DNA of 43,858 nucleotides from Proteiniphilum sp. UBA4977 (GTDB lineage Bacteria; Bacteroidota; Bacteroidia; Bacteroidales; Dysgonomonadaceae). The notes below the pieces were generated by a model, which worked only from the letters and a program-made list of their open reading frames with translations, did no database searches and was not told where the DNA came from. This document shows, piece after piece, positions 32,230 to 39,891 of this stretch; position 1 is the stretch's first letter, and each line of letters begins with the position of its first letter. The stretch is from NCBI GenBank assembly GCA_002398565.1, contig DGZP01000036.1:1-43858 (forward strand), written 5' to 3'. Position numbers and translations under genes: made by a program.

Positions 32230-32823
32230 ATGCTGTACGAATCAATGCACATAATAAAAGAACAGCTCGACAGCTATTTCAAGGATATTGGCCTGAGCAG
32301 GACAACAGAACTTCAAAATATCTCGCTTTGGGAAAGCGGGAAGGTTGACGAGTCCAGCCTGACCGAGAAACTGATTATTACACTGCTGAGGTTGGAGGAG
32401 GAGTCAACATTAAAGAACAGTCCACATGTAAAAGTCAACGAGAATAAGACAGAATACCGAAATCCACCTGTTCATCTCAATTTGTATTTATTGATTGCCG
32501 CAAACTTCAAAAACTATGATACTTCACTCATCAGCATTTCAAAAGTAATTGAGTTCTTTCAGGGGAAAAAAGTATTTACCTCTTCAAATACAGTATATAA
32601 CAGAGATAATGTGGCATTTGAAATTCTGGACGACTTTCGGTTTATTCTTGAAATCTATTCACCTTCTTTTGAAGAACTAAACAATATATGGGGCACTTTG
32701 GGAGGACGCCAGATGCCTTCTGTAATTTATAAAGTACAGCTTATTCAGATCGAGCGTGACAAGAAACTCTCAGAATCGGAATTCATTACACATATCGGAG
32801 GTACTCTGAACAATTATTATTGA
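32230..32823 (+). CDS. eCIS tail terminator/cap protein (DUF4255, Pvc16 N-terminal family)
   Basis: First gene of the contractile injection cluster, 197 residues. I recognise the DUF4255/Pvc16_N family by the start (IIKEQLDSYFK), the NPPVHLNLYLLIAANFKNYD stretch near 75-95, LISISKVIEFFQGKKVFTSS, and the late ELNNIWGTLGGRQMPSVIYK. In Afp, PVC and AlgoCIS particles this family forms the cap that closes the far end of tube and sheath and fixes their length. The start could also be the second ATG at 32245. It ends 5 bp before the next gene. No close promoter box; a weak TATCTTCG lies 18 bp upstream. Confidence 0.85.
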   Translation: MLYESMHIIKEQLDSYFKDIGLSRTTELQNISLWESGKVDESSLTEKLIITLLRLEEESTLKNSPHVKVNENKTEYRNPPVHLNLYLLIAANFKNYDTSLISISKVIEFFQGKKVFTSSNTVYNRDNVAFEILDDFRFILEIYSPSFEELNNIWGTLGGRQMPSVIYKVQLIQIERDKKLSESEFITHIGGTLNNYY

Positions 32824-32828
32824 GCATT

Positions 32829-33704
32829 ATGACCTTTTCAATACAATATAAGGAGCTGTTCGGGATAAATATCCTCCATCACTTCTTTCTTGACAAAGGG
32901 GTGGTAAAATATGACTCCATGAACGAAGCGGAACAGTCACGCCAGCTGAAGGCATATGATTTCAGGTCGATATTTGATATTATTCCCTCTGACAATACCA
33001 TAACCAAGTTAAATGGTCACGGCCTGCTCATGAAGATGAGCCACAAGGGATTTGCAGTATGGTCGAAAATCAAGCCCGAAGGAAACAACAGTCCTTTTAT
33101 TTCGCTGGACGATAACTTATTTCTCACCTTTCTTATTCTGATAAAAGACCCTTTCTTTTATAACTATACCGAGCTTGCTCTTGAAGAGGCGGGGAAATTG
33201 TTTTATTTATCGAACCGAAAGCCTGCTACGGAACCGGATAGCTTCCCCATGCTGGATAAATCAGACATGAATCATCCTGTAGATGAAAAATTTATTCTTT
33301 CGGAGGAGGGAATAAAGAATGAAATAAAAAATACGGGATCCAGGGGTAAGAGCAACTGTTTTGGTATCATCCGCATCTTCATGAAAGGCGATAAAATAAA
33401 CCTTCATATTACCGACGCACAGGGGAAAATTACCGTTTCCTCAAAAACATTTGAACTTACATTCAGGAACCGCAGTACTTTCTGGCGATACATTTTCAAT
33501 ACAGCCCAATCCGTAAAACCGGTAGATGATGTAATCAGGGAGAACGGAAATGCTAAAATCCTGATAACAAAAAAAGTACATCCGCTTACCAGGTACGGTT
33601 TCATTTCATTGAAATTAAATAAAGCTGAATTACCCAATCCGAACGCTTCGTTAATTAAACCGGAACCGTCAACCACAAAAATATTTTCAGAAATCTATAT
33701 GTAA
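32829..33704 (+). CDS. unrecognised protein of the injection-system operon
   Basis: A 291-residue protein I cannot assign to a named family. It has no signal peptide and no membrane helix. The N-terminal part (MTFSIQYKELFGINILHHFF) recalls proteins that set out a small beta-domain, the middle is acidic and loop-rich (about 145-185), and the C-terminal half is strand-rich with LTFRNRSTFWRYIFNT near 217-232. The start is ATG 32829; an upstream TTG overlaps the previous stop. It lies between the cap gene and the sheath gene on one tight operon, so a structural role at the tube end (second cap or adaptor protein) is the best inference. A cargo role is possible but less likely from position. Confidence 0.6.
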   Translation: MTFSIQYKELFGINILHHFFLDKGVVKYDSMNEAEQSRQLKAYDFRSIFDIIPSDNTITKLNGHGLLMKMSHKGFAVWSKIKPEGNNSPFISLDDNLFLTFLILIKDPFFYNYTELALEEAGKLFYLSNRKPATEPDSFPMLDKSDMNHPVDEKFILSEEGIKNEIKNTGSRGKSNCFGIIRIFMKGDKINLHITDAQGKITVSSKTFELTFRNRSTFWRYIFNTAQSVKPVDDVIRENGNAKILITKKVHPLTRYGFISLKLNKAELPNPNASLIKPEPSTTKIFSEIYM

Positions 33705-33723
33705 CATTAAAATTCAATAAATT

Positions 33724-35643
33724 ATGGCAACAGCTTACAAAACACCCGGTGTCTACATTGAGGAAATATCCAAGTTTCCACCTTCTGTAGCGCAAGTAGA
33801 GACAGCCATCCCCGCCTTTGTCGGTTACACTGATAAGGCAGTAGTGGAAGGCGTGGATTATCATACGGAGGGAATCATCAAACCAATCAGAATTGGTTCG
33901 CTGCCCGAGTACGAGTTTTTCTTCGGTGGCGCCCCACAACCAACAACGGTCGAAATTGAACTTAATTCCGACGACACGGTAAAAAAAGCCAGGGTGAACG
34001 GCGTGAACCTGCTTTATGATTCGGTGAGGATGTTTTATGCCAATGGCGGAGGCGACTGTTTTATTGTTTCTGTAGGGAATCACAATACCGTGGCCTCTGA
34101 CATAGACAAACAGGAACTGCTCAATGGCCTGACCTCGCTCGAGAAGGAAGATCTGCCTACCCTCCTCGTGATCCCCGAGGTAGTGCATTTATCGGCAGCC
34201 GAAGCCGGAGAAGTACATGCGGCCATGCTGGCCCAATGTAACAAACTGCAGGATCGTTTTGCCGTGCTCGACATAGTGGCAGGCGACACGGAGATCACGC
34301 CCACGAACGATCCCGTGACTGATTTCCGGAACAATACAGGAATGAACTTCCTGAAATACGGTGCCGCCTACTATCCATGGATCCGGACCACATTGCCCTT
34401 CATTGTTGATTATGGGACTGTCACCGGGGGCACCTATACAAAAGAGGGTACTGCCGTTGCAGATATCAAAGCGTTCTTTAACAGCAGCCTGATAGGAAGT
34501 ATTGAAAAGATCAGTAACGATATTGCTGCACGATCGGCTCTGACAGCTCCTATACCGGGAACAATAAATAACCGGGCTGCATTGGCTACTTTTGCCAACG
34601 GCATGTATGCCTTCTTCAAAACTTTCTTTCATCTCACATTGACGGACAGCGACGTCAGCGATAAGAATTCGGCTGCCGGCATCCATGCAAAATTTGTGGC
34701 TGAAAATACCAATCTCCACGGTCTTCTGACCATGTTGTATGATTACAACCATTTCAGTCAGGCGGCAAACAGTGATGCACCCTCGCCAGGATGGGATAGT
34801 CCACTGATCTCTGATGATTTTAACGTCGATTTCAGCCCGCTGACATTCATGACACCCACAACCGGCCGGAACAATATATTCACGGCAACTGCCACAGCAG
34901 TCAATGCTGCTCCTTATTTTACTGCATTAAACAATAAGCTGAAAAAACTGATTGCCGATTTTTACAACGAGCTGGCTGCTTCGAGGGTAAATCGCACGGA
35001 GACGTTGCGCGAAGTGGATGGTGTTTACAGGGGTATTGTCGATGCCATCAGGGCCCACGGTGTCGTGTTGCCGCCAAGCGGAGCTGTCGTGGGTATTTAT
35101 GCCATGACGGATGAAAACCGCGGGGTATGGAAAGCTCCCGCCAATGTGAGTATTACCGCCGTAAAAGGTCCGGCAGTACACGTAACACATGAAGATCAGG
35201 AAAGCATGAATATAGATACGGAGGCCGGAAAATCGGTGAATGCCATTCGCTCCTTTACCGGAAAAGGGACACTGGTCTGGGGTGCCCGCACCCTTGCAGG
35301 TAACGACAATGAATGGAGATATATCCCGGTCCGTCGTTTCTTCAATATGGTGGAAGAGTCAGTAAAAAAAGCAACGGCGCAGTTTGTTTTTGAACCCAAT
35401 GATGCCAATACCTGGGTCAAGGTGCGTGCAATGATCGAAAATTTCCTGGTCCTGCAGTGGAGAGCCGGCGCGTTAGCCGGCGCCAAACAGGAACATGCAT
35501 TTTATGTGCGGGTTGGGCTGGGACAGACAATGACCGCCCAGGATATCCTGAACGGCTACATGCATGTGGAAATAGGAATGGCCGTTGTCCGGCCGGCTGA
35601 ATTTATCATCCTTAAATTCTCCCACAAAATGCAGGAATCATAA
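33724..35643 (+). CDS. contractile tail sheath protein
   Basis: Sheath subunit of the injection system, 639 residues, homologous to phage tail sheaths and Afp2-4. The typical start is YKTPGVYIEEISKFPPSVAQ and PAFVGYTDKA. The C-terminal sheath domain shows VDAIRAHGVVLPPSGAVVGI, GVWKAPANVSI, GTLVWGARTLAG and WRYIPVRRFFNMVEESVKKA, the helices and handshake strand that link subunits. About 200 residues between about 90 and 400 form a larger outer insertion with ITPTNDPVTDFRNN. Only one sheath gene is in the window, unlike the three of Afp. Contraction of the sheath drives the tube through a target membrane. Confidence 0.95.
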   Translation: MATAYKTPGVYIEEISKFPPSVAQVETAIPAFVGYTDKAVVEGVDYHTEGIIKPIRIGSLPEYEFFFGGAPQPTTVEIELNSDDTVKKARVNGVNLLYDSVRMFYANGGGDCFIVSVGNHNTVASDIDKQELLNGLTSLEKEDLPTLLVIPEVVHLSAAEAGEVHAAMLAQCNKLQDRFAVLDIVAGDTEITPTNDPVTDFRNNTGMNFLKYGAAYYPWIRTTLPFIVDYGTVTGGTYTKEGTAVADIKAFFNSSLIGSIEKISNDIAARSALTAPIPGTINNRAALATFANGMYAFFKTFFHLTLTDSDVSDKNSAAGIHAKFVAENTNLHGLLTMLYDYNHFSQAANSDAPSPGWDSPLISDDFNVDFSPLTFMTPTTGRNNIFTATATAVNAAPYFTALNNKLKKLIADFYNELAASRVNRTETLREVDGVYRGIVDAIRAHGVVLPPSGAVVGIYAMTDENRGVWKAPANVSITAVKGPAVHVTHEDQESMNIDTEAGKSVNAIRSFTGKGTLVWGARTLAGNDNEWRYIPVRRFFNMVEESVKKATAQFVFEPNDANTWVKVRAMIENFLVLQWRAGALAGAKQEHAFYVRVGLGQTMTAQDILNGYMHVEIGMAVVRPAEFIILKFSHKMQES

Positions 35644-35679
35644 ACAATCAGATGATTAAAAAAATAAAACAAATACATT

Positions 35680-36114
35680 ATGGCAACAACGTATCCTTTG
35701 GTTAAGTTCCATTTCCAGGTAGAATGGGGCGGTACAAAAATAGGTTTTACCGAAGTTTCAGGACTGGATGTAGAATCTGAAGTGGTGGAATACCGCGACG
35801 GTGCAAGCCGTGAATATTCAAAACTGAAAATGCCCGGTATGCAAAAATATAGCAACATCACCCTCAAACGTGGAACATTTAAAAGTGACAATGAGTATTT
35901 CAACTGGTGGAACACCGTACAGCTGAATACGATAGAGCGAAGAGACATCACTATCAGCCTGCTCAATGAAGAGCATGAACCGGTGGTCACCTGGAAAGTG
36001 AAAAATGCCTGGCCTACCAAAGTTCAATCTACTGATTTGAAGGCTGACGGAAACGAAGTGGCCATCGAATCAATGGAGTTGGTACATGAAGGGCTCAGCA
36101 TTCAAAATGAGTAA
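35680..36114 (+). CDS. inner tube protein 1 (gp19/Afp1-like)
   Basis: Phage tail tube/Hcp-fold protein of 144 residues. It has FHFQVEWGGTKIGFTEVSGL, the usual opening strand-loop of T4 gp19-like tube proteins, then YRDGASREYSKLKMPGMQKY and the end pattern VTWKVKNAWPTKVQSTDLKA, followed by IESMELVHEG. Stacked hexamers form the rigid inner tube that carries cargo. It is the more abundant-type tube gene, 36 bp after the sheath; the paralogue follows after 2 bp. Confidence 0.93.
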   Translation: MATTYPLVKFHFQVEWGGTKIGFTEVSGLDVESEVVEYRDGASREYSKLKMPGMQKYSNITLKRGTFKSDNEYFNWWNTVQLNTIERRDITISLLNEEHEPVVTWKVKNAWPTKVQSTDLKADGNEVAIESMELVHEGLSIQNE

Positions 36115-36116
36115 AC

Positions 36117-36548
36117 ATGGCCAACTATTATCCTCCCCTGGGATTTCATTTTAAGGTTGAAATTGCACATATCAAGGGTGAATTTCAATTCCAGTCCGTT
36201 TCAGGCCTGACAGTCGACATGGACACGGAAGAGATTGCCGAAGGGGGTGAAAACAGGTTTAAGCACAAACTCCCGGTGCGGACGAAATACCCGAACCTGG
36301 TGCTAAAACGGGGATTACTCGTAGATTCGGAGTTGATAAAATGGTGCAGGGACGCGGTGGAAAATTTCGATATCCGTCCTGCCGACCTGACCATCAGTCT
36401 GCTCAACGAAGAGCACCAGCCCCTGGCAACCTGGAATGTGGTACATGCCTGGCCTGTGAAATGGAACATGACCGATTTCAACGCAGAAGAGAGTAAGATA
36501 GCCATAGAAACCATAGAACTGACATATCACTATTTCAATGTGAAATAA
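36117..36548 (+). CDS. inner tube protein 2 (gp19/Afp5-like paralogue)
   Basis: Second tube-fold protein, 143 residues, clearly related to the previous gene product (FHFKVEIAHIKGEFQFQSVS; KHKLPVRTKYPNLVLKRGLL; LATWNVVHAWPVKWNMTDFN; IETIELTYHY) but strongly diverged. In Afp/PVC systems such a second tube protein (Afp5-like) starts the tube on the baseplate, and that is the inferred role here. Overlapping spacing with its neighbours implies coupled translation. Confidence 0.92.
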   Translation: MANYYPPLGFHFKVEIAHIKGEFQFQSVSGLTVDMDTEEIAEGGENRFKHKLPVRTKYPNLVLKRGLLVDSELIKWCRDAVENFDIRPADLTISLLNEEHQPLATWNVVHAWPVKWNMTDFNAEESKIAIETIELTYHYFNVK

Positions 36549-36549
36549 C

Positions 36550-36711
36550 ATGCCGATAGAGATAAAGGAACTGCACATTCGTATCAATGTGGATGAAAGT
36601 ACTCCTGCCGCAGGTGTCGCAGGGGAGACAACACAAAATGAGAAGGATCAGATCATTGCAGCCTGTGTAGAACAGGTGATGGAGATCCTTGCAAAAAAAG
36701 AGGAAAGATGA
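36550..36711 (+). CDS. DUF5908-type small protein
   Basis: A 53-residue protein beginning MPIEIKELHIRINVDE and ending in an amphipathic helix (ACVEQVMEILAKKEER). I recognise it as the DUF5908-type small protein found in Bacteroidota injection clusters at just this place between tube and LysM genes. It starts 1 bp after the tube stop and ends 1 bp before the next ATG. No role has been fixed; the charged helix and conserved place suggest an assembly or connector function. Confidence 0.78.
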   Translation: MPIEIKELHIRINVDESTPAAGVAGETTQNEKDQIIAACVEQVMEILAKKEER

Positions 36712-36712
36712 C

Positions 36713-37429
36713 ATGACCGGAGAACTTATAAAACTACGTATCAAAGCATATAAAGACGAAAAGTTCACGGAGAAAGTGGCCGATGGAGAATTTAAAACGT
36801 TACTGAATCCTGAACAATACAAGTTCAACTACAAAATTGAACAAAACGAGGATCAGGCACCGGGGACGAGTGCAGCAGCACCACGCTTCAACAAGGCACC
36901 ACCCGCAAACCTGGAACTGGAATTTGTTTTTGACCGTACCGGTGTTATCGTCGACTATGGCAAACCCGGAACGGCCGATGACAATGTGTTCCGCGATGAA
37001 GGCAACGGGATTATTGACGATATTGAACAGTTTAAAAGGGTGATTTTCGAGTACAACGGTGAGAAACACAAACCAAATTACCTGATTATTTCATGGGGTA
37101 CACTGCTTTTCAAAGGAACACTGTCGGAAATGGAGATTACCTTCAAGCTGTTCAAGCCCAACGGAACACCACTCCGTGCCACGGCGCGCACCAAATTTAA
37201 AGGTTTTGTGGAAGACAATCTCCGCGTGGCAAAGGAAAATAACAGTTCTCCAGATCTCACCCACATCAGGGAGGTGAAAGAAGGTGACACACTGCCACTT
37301 ATGACCTTCCGCATCTATGGCGACTCGAAATATTACCTTGAGGTAGCCAGAGTGAACCGCATTACAAACTTTCGAAAATTAAGCGTGGGCCAGGTAATCT
37401 ATTTTCCACCCATCGAAAAAACATCCTGA
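36713..37429 (+). CDS. LysM-domain eCIS tube/baseplate protein (Afp7/Pvc7-like)
   Basis: A 238-residue protein with an N-terminal CIS-tube-type domain (about 1-160, LIKLRIKAYKDEKF; YLIISWGTLLFKGTLSEMEI) and a C-terminal LysM motif (about 184-236: VKEGDTLPLMTFRIYGDSKY and LSVGQVIYFPP). In Afp/PVC particles this protein joins the tube to the spike and baseplate; T4 gp53 has the same LysM arrangement. The start chosen is ATG 36713, one base after the previous stop; the frame open to 36689 overlaps that gene. Confidence 0.9.
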   Translation: MTGELIKLRIKAYKDEKFTEKVADGEFKTLLNPEQYKFNYKIEQNEDQAPGTSAAAPRFNKAPPANLELEFVFDRTGVIVDYGKPGTADDNVFRDEGNGIIDDIEQFKRVIFEYNGEKHKPNYLIISWGTLLFKGTLSEMEITFKLFKPNGTPLRATARTKFKGFVEDNLRVAKENNSSPDLTHIREVKEGDTLPLMTFRIYGDSKYYLEVARVNRITNFRKLSVGQVIYFPPIEKTS

Positions 37430-37431
37430 TT

Positions 37432-39171
37432 ATGCCCGAACGAGTCATCCATACATCGCAATCGGCCGACCTGATCACTTTCGAGGTTCTGGTTTCAGGT
37501 GAAACGTTGCCGCGATCATTTCATGTACTCAGTGTGGATGTGGAAAAGGAAATCAATCGGATCTCCTGCGCCAGCATCCTCTTACGCGACGGAGACCCGG
37601 CGTCACGGGACTTTGTCATAAGTAACCAGGATCTGTTTGTGCCGGGTAAAGAGATCGAAATCAAGGCAGGTTACCATTCCGATGAAGAGACCATCTTTAA
37701 AGGAATCGTGATGGGCCACAAACTGAAGATCCGGTCAGACAGGTCTTTTTTGATCGTAACATGTAAAGACAAGGCTGTAAAACTCACTGCAGGCAGAAAA
37801 AGCAGATACTTTTATGAAAGTTCCGACAGTGAAATGATGGAGGAAATTATCAGTAATTACGGACTGGAGAAGGATATTGAGCCAATAAATGTGACACACA
37901 AAGAACTGGTACAGTACAATGTGTCCGACTGGGATTTCTGTATAACACGGGCACAGGCAAACGGTATGATCTGCGTGGTAGACGACGGAAAGATTCTAGT
38001 GAAAAAACCGGATACAGGACAGCAGCCCGTGGAAACGGTGACTTACGGTGCCACCATGCTCGACTTCGACGCCGAAATAGATGCACGGCATCAGTATTCA
38101 AAGGTGACTACCTACGCATGGAATGCTTCCGGACAGGAATTGCTGGAAGCCGAAGCCAACGATCCGGGTGTTTCACTGAACGGAAATATTACGCCCGGCG
38201 ACTTGGCGCAGGTAATTGGTTTAGAAAACCTGGCATTGAAAAACGGGAGCTCCAACAACGCCTCGTTGCAACTATGGGCAGACTCCAAAGCTCTGTTTAA
38301 CCAGATGGCAAAAACAAGGGGAAGACTAAAATTCCAGGGCCTTCCGGCTGTGAAACCGGGTACCATGATAAAGCTGGAAGGGGTAGGCAACCGGTTCAAC
38401 GGCAATGTTTTTATCTCCGCAGTCCGCCATCAGATCGCAGAGGGGAACTGGACGACAGATGCCCAGTTTGGAATCAGTCCAAAATGGTTTATCGAAACAG
38501 CCGACATCAATGATCTTCCGGCAGCCGGACTTACAGCCGCTGTACATGGACTGCAAGTAGGTATCGTCACACAACTGGAATCGGATCCGGAGGGCGAAGA
38601 CCGTATACTGGTGCGATTTCCCGTTGTGGATAACCAGGGACAGGGGATATGGGCCAGGGTAGCCACGCTGGATGCCGGCGAAAACCGGGGCTCCTTTTTC
38701 AGGCCCGAGATCGGCGACGAAGTGATTGTGGGGTTTATCAACGATAACCCGAATGACGCCGTGGTACTGGGCATGATGAACAGCAGCGCCAAACCGGCAC
38801 CACTGACGGCATCGGACGAGAACCACGAAAAAGGCTTTATCACCCGCAGCAATATAAGATTTATTTTCAATGACGGGAAGAAGTCAGTTTCGCTGGAAAC
38901 ACCCGGCGGGAAGAAGATGACACTCGATGACGATGCGGGAGTCATTCATTTCGAAGACGAGAAGGGCAACAAGGTGGTGATCGATTCGGACGGAATAACC
39001 CTCGACAGTTCCAAAGACATCATTCTAAAAGCCACCGGAGACATTCGTATCGAAGGAATGAACATATCGGCAAAAGCCAATACACAGTTTAAGGCCGAAG
39101 GCTCAGCCGGCGCGGAAATTTCCACAAGCGCAGTAGCAGTATTGAAAGGTTCACTGGTTCAAATAAATTAA
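37432..39171 (+). CDS. VgrG/gp27-gp5-like spike protein (Afp8-like)
   Basis: Central spike of the particle, 579 residues. Residues about 1-350 form the gp27-like hub (RSFHVLSVDVEKEINRISCA and similar). An OB-fold (Phage_base_V) is at about 370-450 with VTQLESDPEGEDRILVRFPV and PEIGDEVIVGFINDNPNDAV. The C-terminal part from about 470 is a regular beta-helix needle (KKMTLDDDAGVIHFEDEKGN). It lies between the LysM protein and the PAAR tip, the order of the assembled spike. No extra enzyme or toxin domain is fused to the C terminus. Confidence 0.93.
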   Translation: MPERVIHTSQSADLITFEVLVSGETLPRSFHVLSVDVEKEINRISCASILLRDGDPASRDFVISNQDLFVPGKEIEIKAGYHSDEETIFKGIVMGHKLKIRSDRSFLIVTCKDKAVKLTAGRKSRYFYESSDSEMMEEIISNYGLEKDIEPINVTHKELVQYNVSDWDFCITRAQANGMICVVDDGKILVKKPDTGQQPVETVTYGATMLDFDAEIDARHQYSKVTTYAWNASGQELLEAEANDPGVSLNGNITPGDLAQVIGLENLALKNGSSNNASLQLWADSKALFNQMAKTRGRLKFQGLPAVKPGTMIKLEGVGNRFNGNVFISAVRHQIAEGNWTTDAQFGISPKWFIETADINDLPAAGLTAAVHGLQVGIVTQLESDPEGEDRILVRFPVVDNQGQGIWARVATLDAGENRGSFFRPEIGDEVIVGFINDNPNDAVVLGMMNSSAKPAPLTASDENHEKGFITRSNIRFIFNDGKKSVSLETPGGKKMTLDDDAGVIHFEDEKGNKVVIDSDGITLDSSKDIILKATGDIRIEGMNISAKANTQFKAEGSAGAEISTSAVAVLKGSLVQIN

Positions 39172-39174
39172 AAA

Positions 39175-39468
39175 ATGGGAAAACCTGCAGCACGAATAAC
39201 CGATATGCACACCTGCCCTATGGTAACGGGTACTGTACCCCATGTGGGCGGGCCTGTCTTGCCACCCGGTGACCCCTCGGTACTGATCGGTGGAATGCCG
39301 GCTGCACGGGTGGGCGACATGGCTCTCTGCAGTGGGCCACCCGATTCCATCGCCGTAGGATCGGCCACCGTATTGATTGGCGGAATGCCTGCAGCACGCA
39401 TGGGCGATACGATGGCGCACGGAGGTACCGTAGTAGCCGGTGACCCAACAGTATTAATAGGAGACTAA
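39175..39468 (+). CDS. PAAR-repeat spike-tip protein
   Basis: A 97-residue PAAR protein that sharpens the spike. It has the family start GKPAARITDMHTCPM with the metal-binding His and Cys, two copies of VLIGGMPAAR(V/M)GD, and a third partial one at the end (PTVLIGD). It begins 3 bp after the spike gene. No effector domain is attached to the tip. Confidence 0.95.
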   Translation: MGKPAARITDMHTCPMVTGTVPHVGGPVLPPGDPSVLIGGMPAARVGDMALCSGPPDSIAVGSATVLIGGMPAARMGDTMAHGGTVVAGDPTVLIGD

Positions 39469-39472
39469 AAAT

Positions 39473-39880
39473 ATGGAAAATCAATCGTTTCTCGGCAGGG
39501 GCTGGAGTTTCCCCCCAGAATTCAACAGGGAGTCAAAGGCGGTGAAAATGCTCGAAGACGAAGAGGACATACGAAGCAGCCTGCATATATTGTTATCTAC
39601 AAGACCGGGTGAACGGGTGATGGTTCCGGGATATGGCTGTAACCTCGATGAGTTACTGTTTAGCCCTCTCAATCTGACCATAGAAACGTATGTGGTCGAT
39701 TTGATCCGAACGGCCATTCTTTATTATGAGCCACGTATCGACGTAAATAAAATAGAAATTGACCAAACCGACGAGTTTTATGGAGTTTTACTCATCCGTA
39801 TTGATTATACCATACGTGTAACCAACTCAAGAATGAATATGGTGTATCCTTTTTACAAAGAAGAGGGTAACGAATTATAA
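39473..39880 (+). CDS. gp25-like baseplate wedge protein (Afp9-like)
   Basis: Baseplate wedge of 135 residues, GPW/gp25 family. Typical is FLGRGWSFPPEFNRESKAVK near the start, and SLHILLSTRPGERVMVPGYG with the conserved RPGER. The protein starts sheath polymerisation on the baseplate in related machines. It lies 4 bp after PAAR and 11 bp before the large baseplate gene. Confidence 0.93.
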   Translation: MENQSFLGRGWSFPPEFNRESKAVKMLEDEEDIRSSLHILLSTRPGERVMVPGYGCNLDELLFSPLNLTIETYVVDLIRTAILYYEPRIDVNKIEIDQTDEFYGVLLIRIDYTIRVTNSRMNMVYPFYKEEGNEL

Positions 39881-39891
39881 CCTGAATAAAT

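Noticed and set aside
39151..39484. minus-strand frames opposite the PAAR gene
   Set aside because: They mirror the repetitive PAAR codons and contain no independent protein feature.
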